DNA of 64,000 nt from Candidatus Scalindua sediminis (GTDB taxonomy: Bacteria > Planctomycetota > Brocadiia > Brocadiales > Scalinduaceae), in the NCBI GenBank assembly GCA_008636105.1, contig VSDH01000008.1, forward strand, positions 1 through 64,000, in the 5' to 3' direction. The position numbers and the translations under genes were made by a program. The notes under the pieces are model-generated. The model was not told the DNA's origin and searched no databases. It saw only the letters and a list, made by a program, of their open reading frames with translations. Below are positions 7,603 through 15,366 of this stretch, piece after piece (the first letter of the stretch is position 1; each line of letters starts with the position of its first letter).

Positions 7603-8369
7603 AAATCCTTTAAAGGGCTGCTGGCCTTGGCATATAATTTTTTAGGCATCCTGCCGGATAAATATGCCAAACGGCCTGACTCACATGCCAGCTTCATCGC
7701 CCTGGCCATCTTAACAGGGTCTTTTGCTATTGCAATACCCGTATTCAACAATACCCCCTTACAACCAAGTTCCATCGCGATACTCACATCAGATGCGGTA
7801 CCAACACCCGCATCAACTATAACTGGAACACTTAATGACTCCAGAATAATCCTTATGTTGTTTTGATTTAGTATACCCTGCCCTGAACCTATCGGGGCGC
7901 CTGCAGGCATTACACTGGTTGCACCAGCATCTTCCAACTTTTTAGCTACTATTGGGTCGTCAGAGGTATAAACAAGGACAGTAAAACCTTCTTTTACCAA
8001 TATCTCGGTAGCTTTTAATGTTTCAATTGGATCAGGCAAAAGGGTTTTTTCATCACCCAATACCTCCAGCTTTATCATATCGGAGATACCCATTTCTCTT
8101 GCCAACAATGCCGTCCTAACGGTTTCATCCGCTGAATAACAACCGGCAGTATTAGGTAATATCGTATATTTTTCTTTATCGATATGATCAAACAGTGATT
8201 CACCAGATTTACCACCAATATTTGCACGCCTTATTGCCACGGTAACAACCTCAGCACCGCTGGCATCCAGGGCCTCTTTCATAATATCAAGAGTTTGATA
8301 TTTCCCGGTACCTACAAACAATCTGGAATTAAACTTATATTTCCCAAGCTTTAATACTGAATCTTCCAT
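7599..8369 (-). CDS. thiG: thiazole synthase
   Basis: ThiG condenses 1-deoxy-xylulose 5-phosphate, dehydroglycine and ThiS-thiocarboxylate to the thiamine thiazole phosphate. The protein starts at ATG 8369 ([20 protein letters not shown]), 8 bases after a GGGGG ribosome binding site; the open frame runs further upstream but overlaps thiS. Family landmarks are [46 protein letters not shown] (with the Schiff-base lysine region), [10 protein letters not shown] and [12 protein letters not shown]. It overlaps or abuts thiS, with nfnAB upstream. Its TAA stop lies inside the end of a family-3 repeat. Confidence 0.96.
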   Translation of the reverse strand: MEDSVLKLGKYKFNSRLFVGTGKYQTLDIMKEALDASGAEVVTVAIRRANIGGKSGESLFDHIDKEKYTILPNTAGCYSADETVRTALLAREMGISDMIKLEVLGDEKTLLPDPIETLKATEILVKEGFTVLVYTSDDPIVAKKLEDAGATSVMPAGAPIGSGQGILNQNNIRIILESLSVPVIVDAGVGTASDVSIAMELGCKGVLLNTGIAIAKDPVKMARAMKLACESGRLAYLSGRMPKKLYAKASSPLKDF

Positions 8370-8370
8370 C

Positions 8371-8574
8371 TCATCCCCCACCAACGAAGGTGACTATCTC
8401 CAAACTATCATTTTCCTGTAGTTTCTTTTCACTGAGTTGCGTGCGTGGAACCACTTTAAGATTTACTTCTACAGCAACGTATCTCTTATCAATATCCAAA
8501 CTTTCCAATAGTTCAGATACGGAGGTCCCTGCTGGACATTCCTTCTTTTCGCCGTTTACGTTGATTTGTATCAT
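8371..8574 (-). CDS. thiS: sulfur carrier protein ThiS
   Basis: A small ubiquitin-fold protein beginning [19 protein letters not shown] and ending TFVGGG. The C-terminal Gly-Gly is the site of adenylation and thiocarboxylation that supplies sulfur to ThiG. The start at ATG 8574 matches the family (MI.I.VNG); an in-frame ATG 15 bases upstream overlaps nfnAB. The gene is flush with thiG downstream and nfnAB upstream. No thiF or thiH is visible nearby. Confidence 0.92.
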   Translation of the reverse strand: MIQINVNGEKKECPAGTSVSELLESLDIDKRYVAVEVNLKVVPRTQLSEKKLQENDSLEIVTFVGGG

Positions 8575-8578
8575 TAAA

Positions 8579-10921
8579 TCAGGACTCATTTTTAGCAGGT
8601 TCAGGTTCAGGCTCTGGTTTTCTCCCCATTACATAATTGTCTATCGCTACAGCAGCCTTTTTACCGGCACCCATTGCAAGGATTACGGTTGCTGCACCCG
8701 TAACTATATCGCCACCCGCAAATACGCCTTTCTTTGATGTCACTCCGGTTTCTTCGTCTGCAACTATGTTACCCCTCTTGCTTGTTTCTAATCCGGGTGT
8801 TGTTGTCGGTATTAGTGGATTCGGACCGTTACCTATGGCAACAATTACACACTCAACATCCAAAATAGTTTCGGAACCTTCGATAGGTATAGGGCGTCTC
8901 CTGCCTGATTCATCCGGTTCACCTAATTCCATCCTTATACATTCCATACCCTTTACCCATCCTTTGTCATCACCTAAGATCCTGATAGGATTCATTAAGA
9001 ATTTGAATATTAAGCCTTCCTCTTCACCATGATGAACTTCATCTATTCTGGCAGGCATCTCTTTTCTGGATCTACGATAAACAACATAAACGTCTTCTCC
9101 ACCCAGACGTAAGGCGGTTCTGGCTGAATCCATTGCTACGTTTCCACCACCCAGTACGGCAACCTTCTTTTTTCTCAATACCGGTGTCTCGTATTCCGGA
9201 TCATATGCCTTCATTAAATTTACCCTGGTTAGATATTCATTGGCTGAATATACACCGTTGAGATTCTCACCCGGTATCTGCATGAACATTGGTAAGCCGG
9301 CTCCGGTACCCAGAAAAACCGCGTCAAAGCCATCATTTAAGAGTTCATCTACAGTCTCAATCTTTCCTATAACAGAATTCAATTCAACCTTGACTCCAAG
9401 TTTTATTAAATAATCTACCTCAGATTGTACTATATCTTTTGGTAATCGGAATTCTGGTATTCCGTAAACCAGTACGCCTCCTGCCTTGTGTAATGTCTCA
9501 AAGATGATTACTTCATGTCCCATTTTTGCTAAATCCCCGGCTACGGTAAGACCGGCAGGACCGGATCCTACCACGGCAATCTTGTGACCGGTTTTTTCAG
9601 GGATCTCTGGAATATATTCATCACCATGTTCTCTTTCATAATCCGCTACGAACCGCTCGAGATTACCTATACATACGGGATCGGATTTCTTACCTACTAT
9701 ACAAACCTTTTCACATTGATCTTCCTGGGGGCATACCCTGCCGCATACAGCGGGGAGGCCGTTTGTCTCTTTTATCTTACGGGCTGCGCCAATAAAGTCA
9801 CCCTCACCTATAAGCTTAATAAACGCGGGAATATCTATATTAACAGGACATCCTTCATAACATAATGGCTTTTTACATTGAATACATCTGGTGGCCTCTC
9901 TCTGGGCCTGTTCAACAGTATATCCAAAAGGAACTTCTCCGAAATTTTCTATTCTCGACTTTGCGGATTGCTGTGGCATTATTTGCCTTGGAATTTTTAT
10001 ACGCTTTTCTCCTTCTTTTAAAACAGTCTGCTGACTCATAAGCTCCTTTTCAACCCTTTTATAGGTTTCAGTTTTTTCTTCATCCATCTGACACGGTTCT
10101 GCCTGAGCGCCCTTCTTGCCTTCCTCAGTTTCGCTATCAGTATAAATCCTCAGCCTCTTCATCAACGTATCAAAGTCAACCTGATGGCCATCAAACTCAG
10201 GGCCGTCTACACAGGCAAATTTTGTACGGCCGCCTACCTGTACACGACATGCACCGCACATCCCGGTTGCGTCAACCATAATAGGATTAAGGCTTACTAT
10301 TGTCTTGATATTATACGGTTTAGTTACTTTGCATACAGCCGCCATAAGTGGTACGGGACCAACGGCAAATACGATGTCGATCTTTCTCTTGTTATCAATC
10401 ATCTCCTGGAGTATTTGTGTAGGAAAGCCGTGGAATCCCTTGGAACCGTCATCCGTAGCAATCAATAATTCGTTACTGATTTCACTCAGTCTATCCTCCA
10501 TCAGGAGCAAATCCTCGTTTCGAGCGCTTATGATAGAAACCACATTGTTTCCGGCTTCATGCAGGGCCTCTGTTATTGGCATTGCCAGGGCAATACCCAG
10601 GCCGCCGCCAATACATACAGCTGTCCCAAAATTTTCAATGTGAGTGGGATGTCCTAAGGGGCCTAAGATATCCCTTATACAATCGCCAGGTTCTAAAGAG
10701 GCTAATAGTTTAGTAGTATGACCAACAGCCTGGAAAACTATGTCGATAGTGCCTTTGTCCTTGTCAGAACCAGCAATTGTCAACGGTACCCTTTCACCTT
10801 TTTCATCAGTTATTAATACAACAAACTGACCTGCCTTTCTCTTAACGGCAATCTTTGGCGCTTCAACCGTTATGGAATAAATTGCTTCGGCAATCTTCTT
10901 TTTCTCAGTTATCTTATACAT
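8579..10921 (-). CDS. nfnAB: fused NfnA-NfnB type NADPH:ferredoxin/NAD oxidoreductase
   Basis: A 780-residue fusion. Residues 1-280 match NfnA/SudB: an FAD-binding ferredoxin-reductase domain (GQFVVLITDEKGERVPLTI), an NAD site (CIGGGLGIALAMP) and a [2Fe-2S] site (GMCGACRVQVGG...CVDGPEFDGHQVD). Residues 310-780 match NfnB/GltD-like protein: two [4Fe-4S] motifs (CIQCKKPLCYEGCP; CGRVCPQEDQCEKVC), an FAD site (GSGPAGLTVAGDL) and an NADPH site (LGGGNVAMDSARTALRLG). Nfn couples NADH, NADPH and ferredoxin pools by flavin-based electron bifurcation in anaerobes. The two chains are normally separate genes; here they are joined by a Lys/Glu-rich linker of about 40 residues. ATG 10921 follows an AAAGGG binding site. 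It heads an operon with thiS and thiG. Confidence 0.9.
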   Translation of the reverse strand: MYKITEKKKIAEAIYSITVEAPKIAVKRKAGQFVVLITDEKGERVPLTIAGSDKDKGTIDIVFQAVGHTTKLLASLEPGDCIRDILGPLGHPTHIENFGTAVCIGGGLGIALAMPITEALHEAGNNVVSIISARNEDLLLMEDRLSEISNELLIATDDGSKGFHGFPTQILQEMIDNKRKIDIVFAVGPVPLMAAVCKVTKPYNIKTIVSLNPIMVDATGMCGACRVQVGGRTKFACVDGPEFDGHQVDFDTLMKRLRIYTDSETEEGKKGAQAEPCQMDEEKTETYKRVEKELMSQQTVLKEGEKRIKIPRQIMPQQSAKSRIENFGEVPFGYTVEQAQREATRCIQCKKPLCYEGCPVNIDIPAFIKLIGEGDFIGAARKIKETNGLPAVCGRVCPQEDQCEKVCIVGKKSDPVCIGNLERFVADYEREHGDEYIPEIPEKTGHKIAVVGSGPAGLTVAGDLAKMGHEVIIFETLHKAGGVLVYGIPEFRLPKDIVQSEVDYLIKLGVKVELNSVIGKIETVDELLNDGFDAVFLGTGAGLPMFMQIPGENLNGVYSANEYLTRVNLMKAYDPEYETPVLRKKKVAVLGGGNVAMDSARTALRLGGEDVYVVYRRSRKEMPARIDEVHHGEEEGLIFKFLMNPIRILGDDKGWVKGMECIRMELGEPDESGRRRPIPIEGSETILDVECVIVAIGNGPNPLIPTTTPGLETSKRGNIVADEETGVTSKKGVFAGGDIVTGAATVILAMGAGKKAAVAIDNYVMGRKPEPEPEPAKNES

Positions 10922-11159
10922 GTTTTCCCTTTATTATATGCTTATGTAATTTAATAAAACAAATATTCGCTTAGACCGTTACTTTTTCGATACACTCTCG
11001 GCACAATAATCGTTTCTCTGTTGTTTAACCGAGTATCTATAAGTAAATATACCGAATACCATATATTAAGTCTTATTATAACAAATTCAAGGAAAAAGAG
11101 ACTTTGACAAGCTTTAAATACTCCGATATAATTCGAAACAAACTTCGTTTCCTAAATAA

Positions 11160-11357
11160 TTAACACGAAAATAGATTCCCGTTTATGCCAGCCCACCAAG
11201 CTTCAGGCTGTGTCACAATAACAAAAACACATGATTTGTCATTCTGAATTTATTTCAGAATCTAATGATTCCAATGACTTAGCAACATTAGAGATCCCGA
11301 AACAAGTTCGGGATGACAATTGCGACACAGTCTGCTTACTGGCGGGACGGGAATGAC
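11160..11357. repeat. family-1 element nested in family-3-like ends
   Basis: The inverted repeats AGGCTGTGTCACAAT (11205-11219) and ATTGCGACACAGTCT (11319-11333) enclose the reverse complement of the core seen at 6163-6328. A family-3 type end (TTAACACGAAAATAGATTCCC) precedes it at 11160 and a CGGGAATGACA end follows, so it appears composite. The rest of the 680-bp gap between nfnAB and the UDG gene holds another inverted repeat at 11417-11517. Confidence 0.75.
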
Positions 11358-11416
11358 AGATAAATGAATTTGCAGGAATAGCATTAAATGTAACAAGCTA
11401 GTCATTGGCAATTCCG

Positions 11417-11517
11417 CTGTTGCGGAAATCCATTTTTTTCCTGTAGGAGCAGCATCTTGCTGCGATATTTCGCGGCTAGAAGCCGCTCTTACAAATGGTC
11501 GGAGCTTTCCGCAACAG
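11417..11517. repeat. inverted repeat element with CTGTTGCGGAAA ends
   Basis: CTGTTGCGGAAA at 11417-11428 is matched by its exact complement at 11506-11517. A palindromic GCAGCATCTTGCTGC and GCGGCT..AGCCGC core lies between them. The ends resemble those of the longer element at 42518-42786 (..CTTTCCACAACAG..). Non-coding. Confidence 0.65.
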
Positions 11518-11605
11518 AAACTAAGTAGAAAAATATTCTTTTAACTTTAGGCACTTTAGACACTTCAAACTTGGTTGCGGCTTTGCCGCACTATGATACT
11601 TAAAT

Positions 11606-12397
11606 ATGAGTTCTTCACCCCAATCAGCAAAATTACAAGAAATAAAGGCCGAGATCTTATCATTACTTGAAATCCTTTCTGATAAAGTTGATTTAGAAAG
11701 GAAATTAGGTGCAAATTTTTTGCAGTTGGCTCCAACAAGGAAAGTTTATTCTTCTTCAGAAACTGGTGTTAAACCCTCACAAATTTCACAGAAATCTCTT
11801 TTTGATACCTATAACGAAAGGAAAAAAGTTGAATTGAGCAAATCCGAGAAGACTGAAAAACTTAAGGAATTAGAAGAAGAGGTAAGGCAATGTACAAAAT
11901 GTGGCCTTTGCAAGGGTAGAACAAACGTAGTCTTCGGAACCGGGGATGCGGACGCTGGTCTAATGTTTGTTGGAGAAGCCCCGGGTCACCATGAAGATAT
12001 ACAGGGAGAACCATTTGTCGGAAGAGCTGGCCAGCTCTTGACCAAGATTATAGAATCAATTGGTTTAAAAAGAAGTGAGAGCTATATTGCCAATATCCTG
12101 AAATGCCGTCCACCAGAAAACAGGAATCCTACTGTCAACGAAATAATCTTATGCAAACCGCATTTAATTAAGCAAATTGAGATAATACGTCCAAAAATAA
12201 TCTGCGCATTAGGAACATTTGCCGCACAGACATTGCTCGACACTAAAGAAAGTATAGGTAAATTACGGGGAACGTTCCATGACTTTCAAGGTACAAAACT
12301 TTTGCCTACATATCATCCTGCATACTTACTTAGAAATCCCAATGACAAGAAGAAGGTCTGGGAAGATATGAAGAAGGTACGCGATTTCTTAAAGTAA
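11606..12397 (+). CDS. family 4 uracil-DNA glycosylase
   Basis: The enzyme removes uracil from DNA in base excision repair. The 263-residue protein has a 90-residue charged N-terminal extension, then CTKCGLC (Cys96/99 of the [4Fe-4S] site) and motif 1 GEAPGHHEDIQGEPFVGRAGQLL. The second cysteine pair is in LKCRPPENRNPTVNEIILC, and the late motif HPAYLLRNP contains the catalytic-site histidine. This arrangement defines family 4 (thermophile/anaerobe) UDG. The long N-terminal extension occurs in many family members annotated as phage-type UDG. Its TAA stop codon (12395-12397) is formed by the first bases of a family-2 repeat. Confidence 0.93.
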   Translation: MSSSPQSAKLQEIKAEILSLLEILSDKVDLERKLGANFLQLAPTRKVYSSSETGVKPSQISQKSLFDTYNERKKVELSKSEKTEKLKELEEEVRQCTKCGLCKGRTNVVFGTGDADAGLMFVGEAPGHHEDIQGEPFVGRAGQLLTKIIESIGLKRSESYIANILKCRPPENRNPTVNEIILCKPHLIKQIEIIRPKIICALGTFAAQTLLDTKESIGKLRGTFHDFQGTKLLPTYHPAYLLRNPNDKKKVWEDMKKVRDFLK

Positions 12398-12566
12398 ATT
12401 GAGTGATTTATGCCCGCCCGTACCGAACGGTACGTTCGGGCGGGTAGCCGCAGGCTTTAGCCTGCGTTTACTACCACCTAATATGTTGTTTAAAAGTCCT
12501 TGAAATTACGCAACCTAAAGGTTGCGGCTACAACAGATTATCCATATAAATTGCTCAATTTAGGTT
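12395..12566. repeat. family-2 inverted-repeat element, copy A
   Basis: Ends TAAATTGAGTGATTTA (12395) and TTGCTCAATTTAGGTTA (from 12551) are imperfect inverted repeats. The interior carries a perfect GCCCGCCCGTACC/GGTACGTTCGGGCGGG-type hairpin and GTAGCCGCAGGC..GCCTGCG and GCAACCT..GGTTGCGGCTAC palindromes. Other copies lie at 28470, 36602 and 41271. The left end overlaps the UDG stop codon. Confidence 0.85.
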
Positions 12567-12600
12567 AGAGTAAGGACATCAATTTTAGGCAAAGTAAAGG

Positions 12601-13530
12601 TTAGGTTAAATAATTTTGGTATAAATTTAAATACCTCTCTCCATTATCCGGTAAGATAATTACTACACGTTTGCCCTTGCCCAACTCTTTTGCAATATGC
12701 AATGCGGCAAACGTAACTGCACCTGATGAAATACCAACCAATAACCCCTCTTCTTTAGCAATACGTATGCTTGTATCGAATGCATCCTTATCAGTTACTG
12801 GAATAATCCTGTCAATTATTTCTTTATTCAATATCTTCGGAATAAAACCTGGCCCAATACCCGGTATGTTATGATGCCCCGGTCGTCCGCCGGATAAAAC
12901 AGCCGAGTTTTTGGGTTCTACTGCGACTATCTGAATATCTTTTTTTCTTTCTTTAAACACCTCTCCCACGCCTGTTATAGTACCTCCAGTGCCTACGCCA
13001 GATATAAAGGCATCTAACTCCCCGTTTGTTGCCTGCCAGATTTCTTCTGCTGTAGTCCTTCGATGAATCTCCGGATTTGCAACATTATTGAATAGTTGCG
13101 GCATGAAGCAATTTTTACGTTTTTTTATCAACTGCTCTGCTTTACGAATGGCACCCGGCATACCCTCGATGGACGGCGTAAATTCTATTTCAGCGCCGTA
13201 AAGTTTGAGCAGAGTCCTTCTTTCTACACTACAATTATCAGGCATAGTTAATAACACCTTATAGCCCTTTATCGCTGAGATAAATGCCAATGAGATCCCG
13301 GCGTTACCGCTTGTAGCCTCAATAATTGTATAACCTTTCTTCAACTGGCCTTTTTTTTCTGCGCTTTCTATCATTGCCATACAAACCCTGTCCTTTACAC
13401 TGCCACCGGGATTGGCACCTTCTACTTTTGCCAGGATTTCAGCGCAATCATCTCCAACGATCCTGTTAAGTCGAACTAAAGGCGTGTTGAAGATTAAACC
13501 ACTAACTTCACTTATATTATTATTGAGCAT
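12601..13530 (-). CDS. cysK: O-acetylserine sulfhydrylase (cysteine synthase)
   Basis: A PLP enzyme that makes cysteine from O-acetylserine and sulfide. Landmarks are NTPLVRLNRI, the PLP lysine in NPGGSVKDRV, the substrate loop TSGNAGISLAF, the phosphate-binding GVGTGGTITGVG and the C-terminal SSGAVTFAAL, with about 309 residues from ATG 13530 (MLNNN). A GTG at 13545 would add five residues; ATG is preferred because GGGGAT precedes it at proper spacing. The gene overlaps the end of mnmE by 11 bases, indicating translational coupling. Cystathionine beta-synthase-type paralogues are a weaker alternative. Confidence 0.92.
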   Translation of the reverse strand: MLNNNISEVSGLIFNTPLVRLNRIVGDDCAEILAKVEGANPGGSVKDRVCMAMIESAEKKGQLKKGYTIIEATSGNAGISLAFISAIKGYKVLLTMPDNCSVERRTLLKLYGAEIEFTPSIEGMPGAIRKAEQLIKKRKNCFMPQLFNNVANPEIHRRTTAEEIWQATNGELDAFISGVGTGGTITGVGEVFKERKKDIQIVAVEPKNSAVLSGGRPGHHNIPGIGPGFIPKILNKEIIDRIIPVTDKDAFDTSIRIAKEEGLLVGISSGAVTFAALHIAKELGKGKRVVIILPDNGERYLNLYQNYLT

Positions 13531-14833
13531 GAGAAATCCCCACACAATTCAAAAGATTCTGCTTTATATCACTTAAAATCTCTGAATATTTATCCAGGTC
13601 TTTGTCTTCTTTTATCAAATGGATATACTGCTCAGATACACTTAAGGCCTTCGATAAGCACTCTTGCTGCCGTTTAGTAAAGATTATGGGCTTTTCAGGT
13701 GCGTATCCTGTATACTTCTTAAACTCAACAATTAAGTTTTCCTCAAGCTCTGAAATGCCATCACCTCTTGAAGCAGATATTCGGCATATCGAATTTAACT
13801 CTTTTGTTCCAAGTGCTGATAAGTCCAATTTACAAGGCAGATCTGTTTTGTTTACCACTGTAACTACATTTGGTTTATTCAAATCATTGTCTGTTTTATG
13901 TACTTGAAATCTTTCCATGATGAATTTCATTAATTCTTTATCTTCTCTTTCTACGGGCCTTGAATTATCGAGCATTAAAATAATCTTATCTGCCTGCTTT
14001 AGCTGTCTTTTGCTTTCTGAAACGCCGAGTTCCTCTACTATATGGTTTGTTTCTCTGATACCAGCAGTATCTACAATTGTTAATGGTATTCCATCAATTG
14101 AAAACACACTGTCGACAGCATCTCTTGTCGTACCGGGTTCTGAATGAACAATTGATCTGTCCTCTCTTAAAAGAGCATTAATCAGGGTTGATTTGCCTAC
14201 GTTAGGCTTGCCAGTAATGATCAGTTTTTGAGGAGATGTAATTGCATAACCAAAAGCGGTAGTTTCCAATATCTCTTCCAGCTTATCATAGGTATAGTAT
14301 AATTGCTGTCTAATATCATTAGTAAATTCCAGCTTTTTAATCAGGTCATTTATAAAAGAAGATAATGCACCGTTATATTGGTCAAGAAGGACTTTAACGC
14401 CTAATTTAGTCCTTGCTTGAGGTATTTCTAATAATGCCTCTTTTTGGATTAGGTCAATTTTATCATTTGTAAACGAACGATTGGCCAATTCTTTCCAATG
14501 GGTTTCCTTTGCTCCTGCAGAGACTATACACTCAAGAGTCTTCTTGACTGCCTGTATGCCGCCATGACAATTAACCTCCACTAAATCTTCCCCGGTAAAA
14601 CTATCTTCTTTTCTGAGTACGTTTACAATGACCTCATCAACTGCTGTGCCGTTCAAGTGAATCTCGCCATAGTAGAGCCTTTTTGATTCAGCGTTTCTCA
14701 GGTCTTTGTTTTTCTTTCTCCTGAATACTGAGTTTACGATCTCAAGTGAGCGAGGCCCGGACACTTGTATTATGCCTATTCCTCCTTCACCAATAGGCGT
14801 AGTAATAGATGCAATTGTTTCCTTATTCTTCAT
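13520..14833 (-). CDS. mnmE: tRNA modification GTPase MnmE
   Basis: MnmE with MnmG adds the carboxymethylaminomethyl group to U34 of certain tRNAs. From ATG 14833 (MKNKETIASITTPIGEGGIGIIQVSG, shown in part: ETIASITTPIGEGGIG) the N-terminal folate-binding domain, helical domain and inserted G domain follow. G motifs seen are GKPNVGKSTL, DTAG and NKTD. A GAGAG binding site lies just upstream; the longer open frame to 14914 is unlikely. The usual C-terminal FCIGK is replaced by NCVGISHAQ, so the functional Cys is kept but four extra residues run into cysK. The extension seems tied to the overlap with cysK. Confidence 0.95.
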   Translation of the reverse strand: MKNKETIASITTPIGEGGIGIIQVSGPRSLEIVNSVFRRKKNKDLRNAESKRLYYGEIHLNGTAVDEVIVNVLRKEDSFTGEDLVEVNCHGGIQAVKKTLECIVSAGAKETHWKELANRSFTNDKIDLIQKEALLEIPQARTKLGVKVLLDQYNGALSSFINDLIKKLEFTNDIRQQLYYTYDKLEEILETTAFGYAITSPQKLIITGKPNVGKSTLINALLREDRSIVHSEPGTTRDAVDSVFSIDGIPLTIVDTAGIRETNHIVEELGVSESKRQLKQADKIILMLDNSRPVEREDKELMKFIMERFQVHKTDNDLNKPNVVTVVNKTDLPCKLDLSALGTKELNSICRISASRGDGISELEENLIVEFKKYTGYAPEKPIIFTKRQQECLSKALSVSEQYIHLIKEDKDLDKYSEILSDIKQNLLNCVGISHAQ

Positions 14834-14989
14834 GGTTCTCTCTTTTTTGAAGATTATTATATAAAAAGACTTAGAACCTTGACAATGAAAATCCTCTTTA
14901 CTATGATTAGGCAATTATAAATACCATACCCATTTAAATAAGATATTATTTAGTTAATACTTACGGGTAAAGCGGAAAAGGAACTTTAG

Positions 14990-15361
14990 ATGAAAAAGAT
15001 CAGGATAATTGTAGATGATATCTCTGCTGTAGCAGAACTTTCAGGTAGCAAGACATCGGAAGCGATCTGGGATGCATTACCGATTGAAAATACTGTAAAT
15101 ACATGGGGAGAAGAGATATATTTTGAGATTCCCGTTAAATCCGCCTTGGATGAGAATGCTAAAGAGGTTGTAGGAAAAGGTGATCTGGGTTACTGGCCTT
15201 CAGGAAGGGCATTCTGCATATTCTTTGGCCCAACACCTGCCAGCGAGGGTGATGAGATACGGCCCGCAAGTGCTGTTAATATAGTAGGTAAGGTATCAGA
15301 TGATGTGGAAATGTTCAAGAGTGTACAAGATGGCACAAATATTAAATTAGAAAGAATGTGA
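14990..15361 (+). CDS. cyclophilin-like fold protein
   Basis: A 123-residue protein of the TM1367-like cyclophilin-fold family. Family-type features include a LSGSKTSEAIWDALPI segment, WGEEIYFEIP, GDLGYWPSGRAFCIFFGPTP and the closing VNIVGKV strand. Members are small beta barrels of unclear biochemical role; peptidyl-prolyl isomerase activity has not been established for them to my knowledge. A GGAAAAGGA binding site precedes ATG 14990. Its stop overlaps the GTG/ATG start region of glyS, so it is likely co-transcribed with glyS and the Xer recombinase. Confidence 0.85.
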   Translation: MKKIRIIVDDISAVAELSGSKTSEAIWDALPIENTVNTWGEEIYFEIPVKSALDENAKEVVGKGDLGYWPSGRAFCIFFGPTPASEGDEIRPASAVNIVGKVSDDVEMFKSVQDGTNIKLERM

Positions 15362-15366
15362 ATAAT

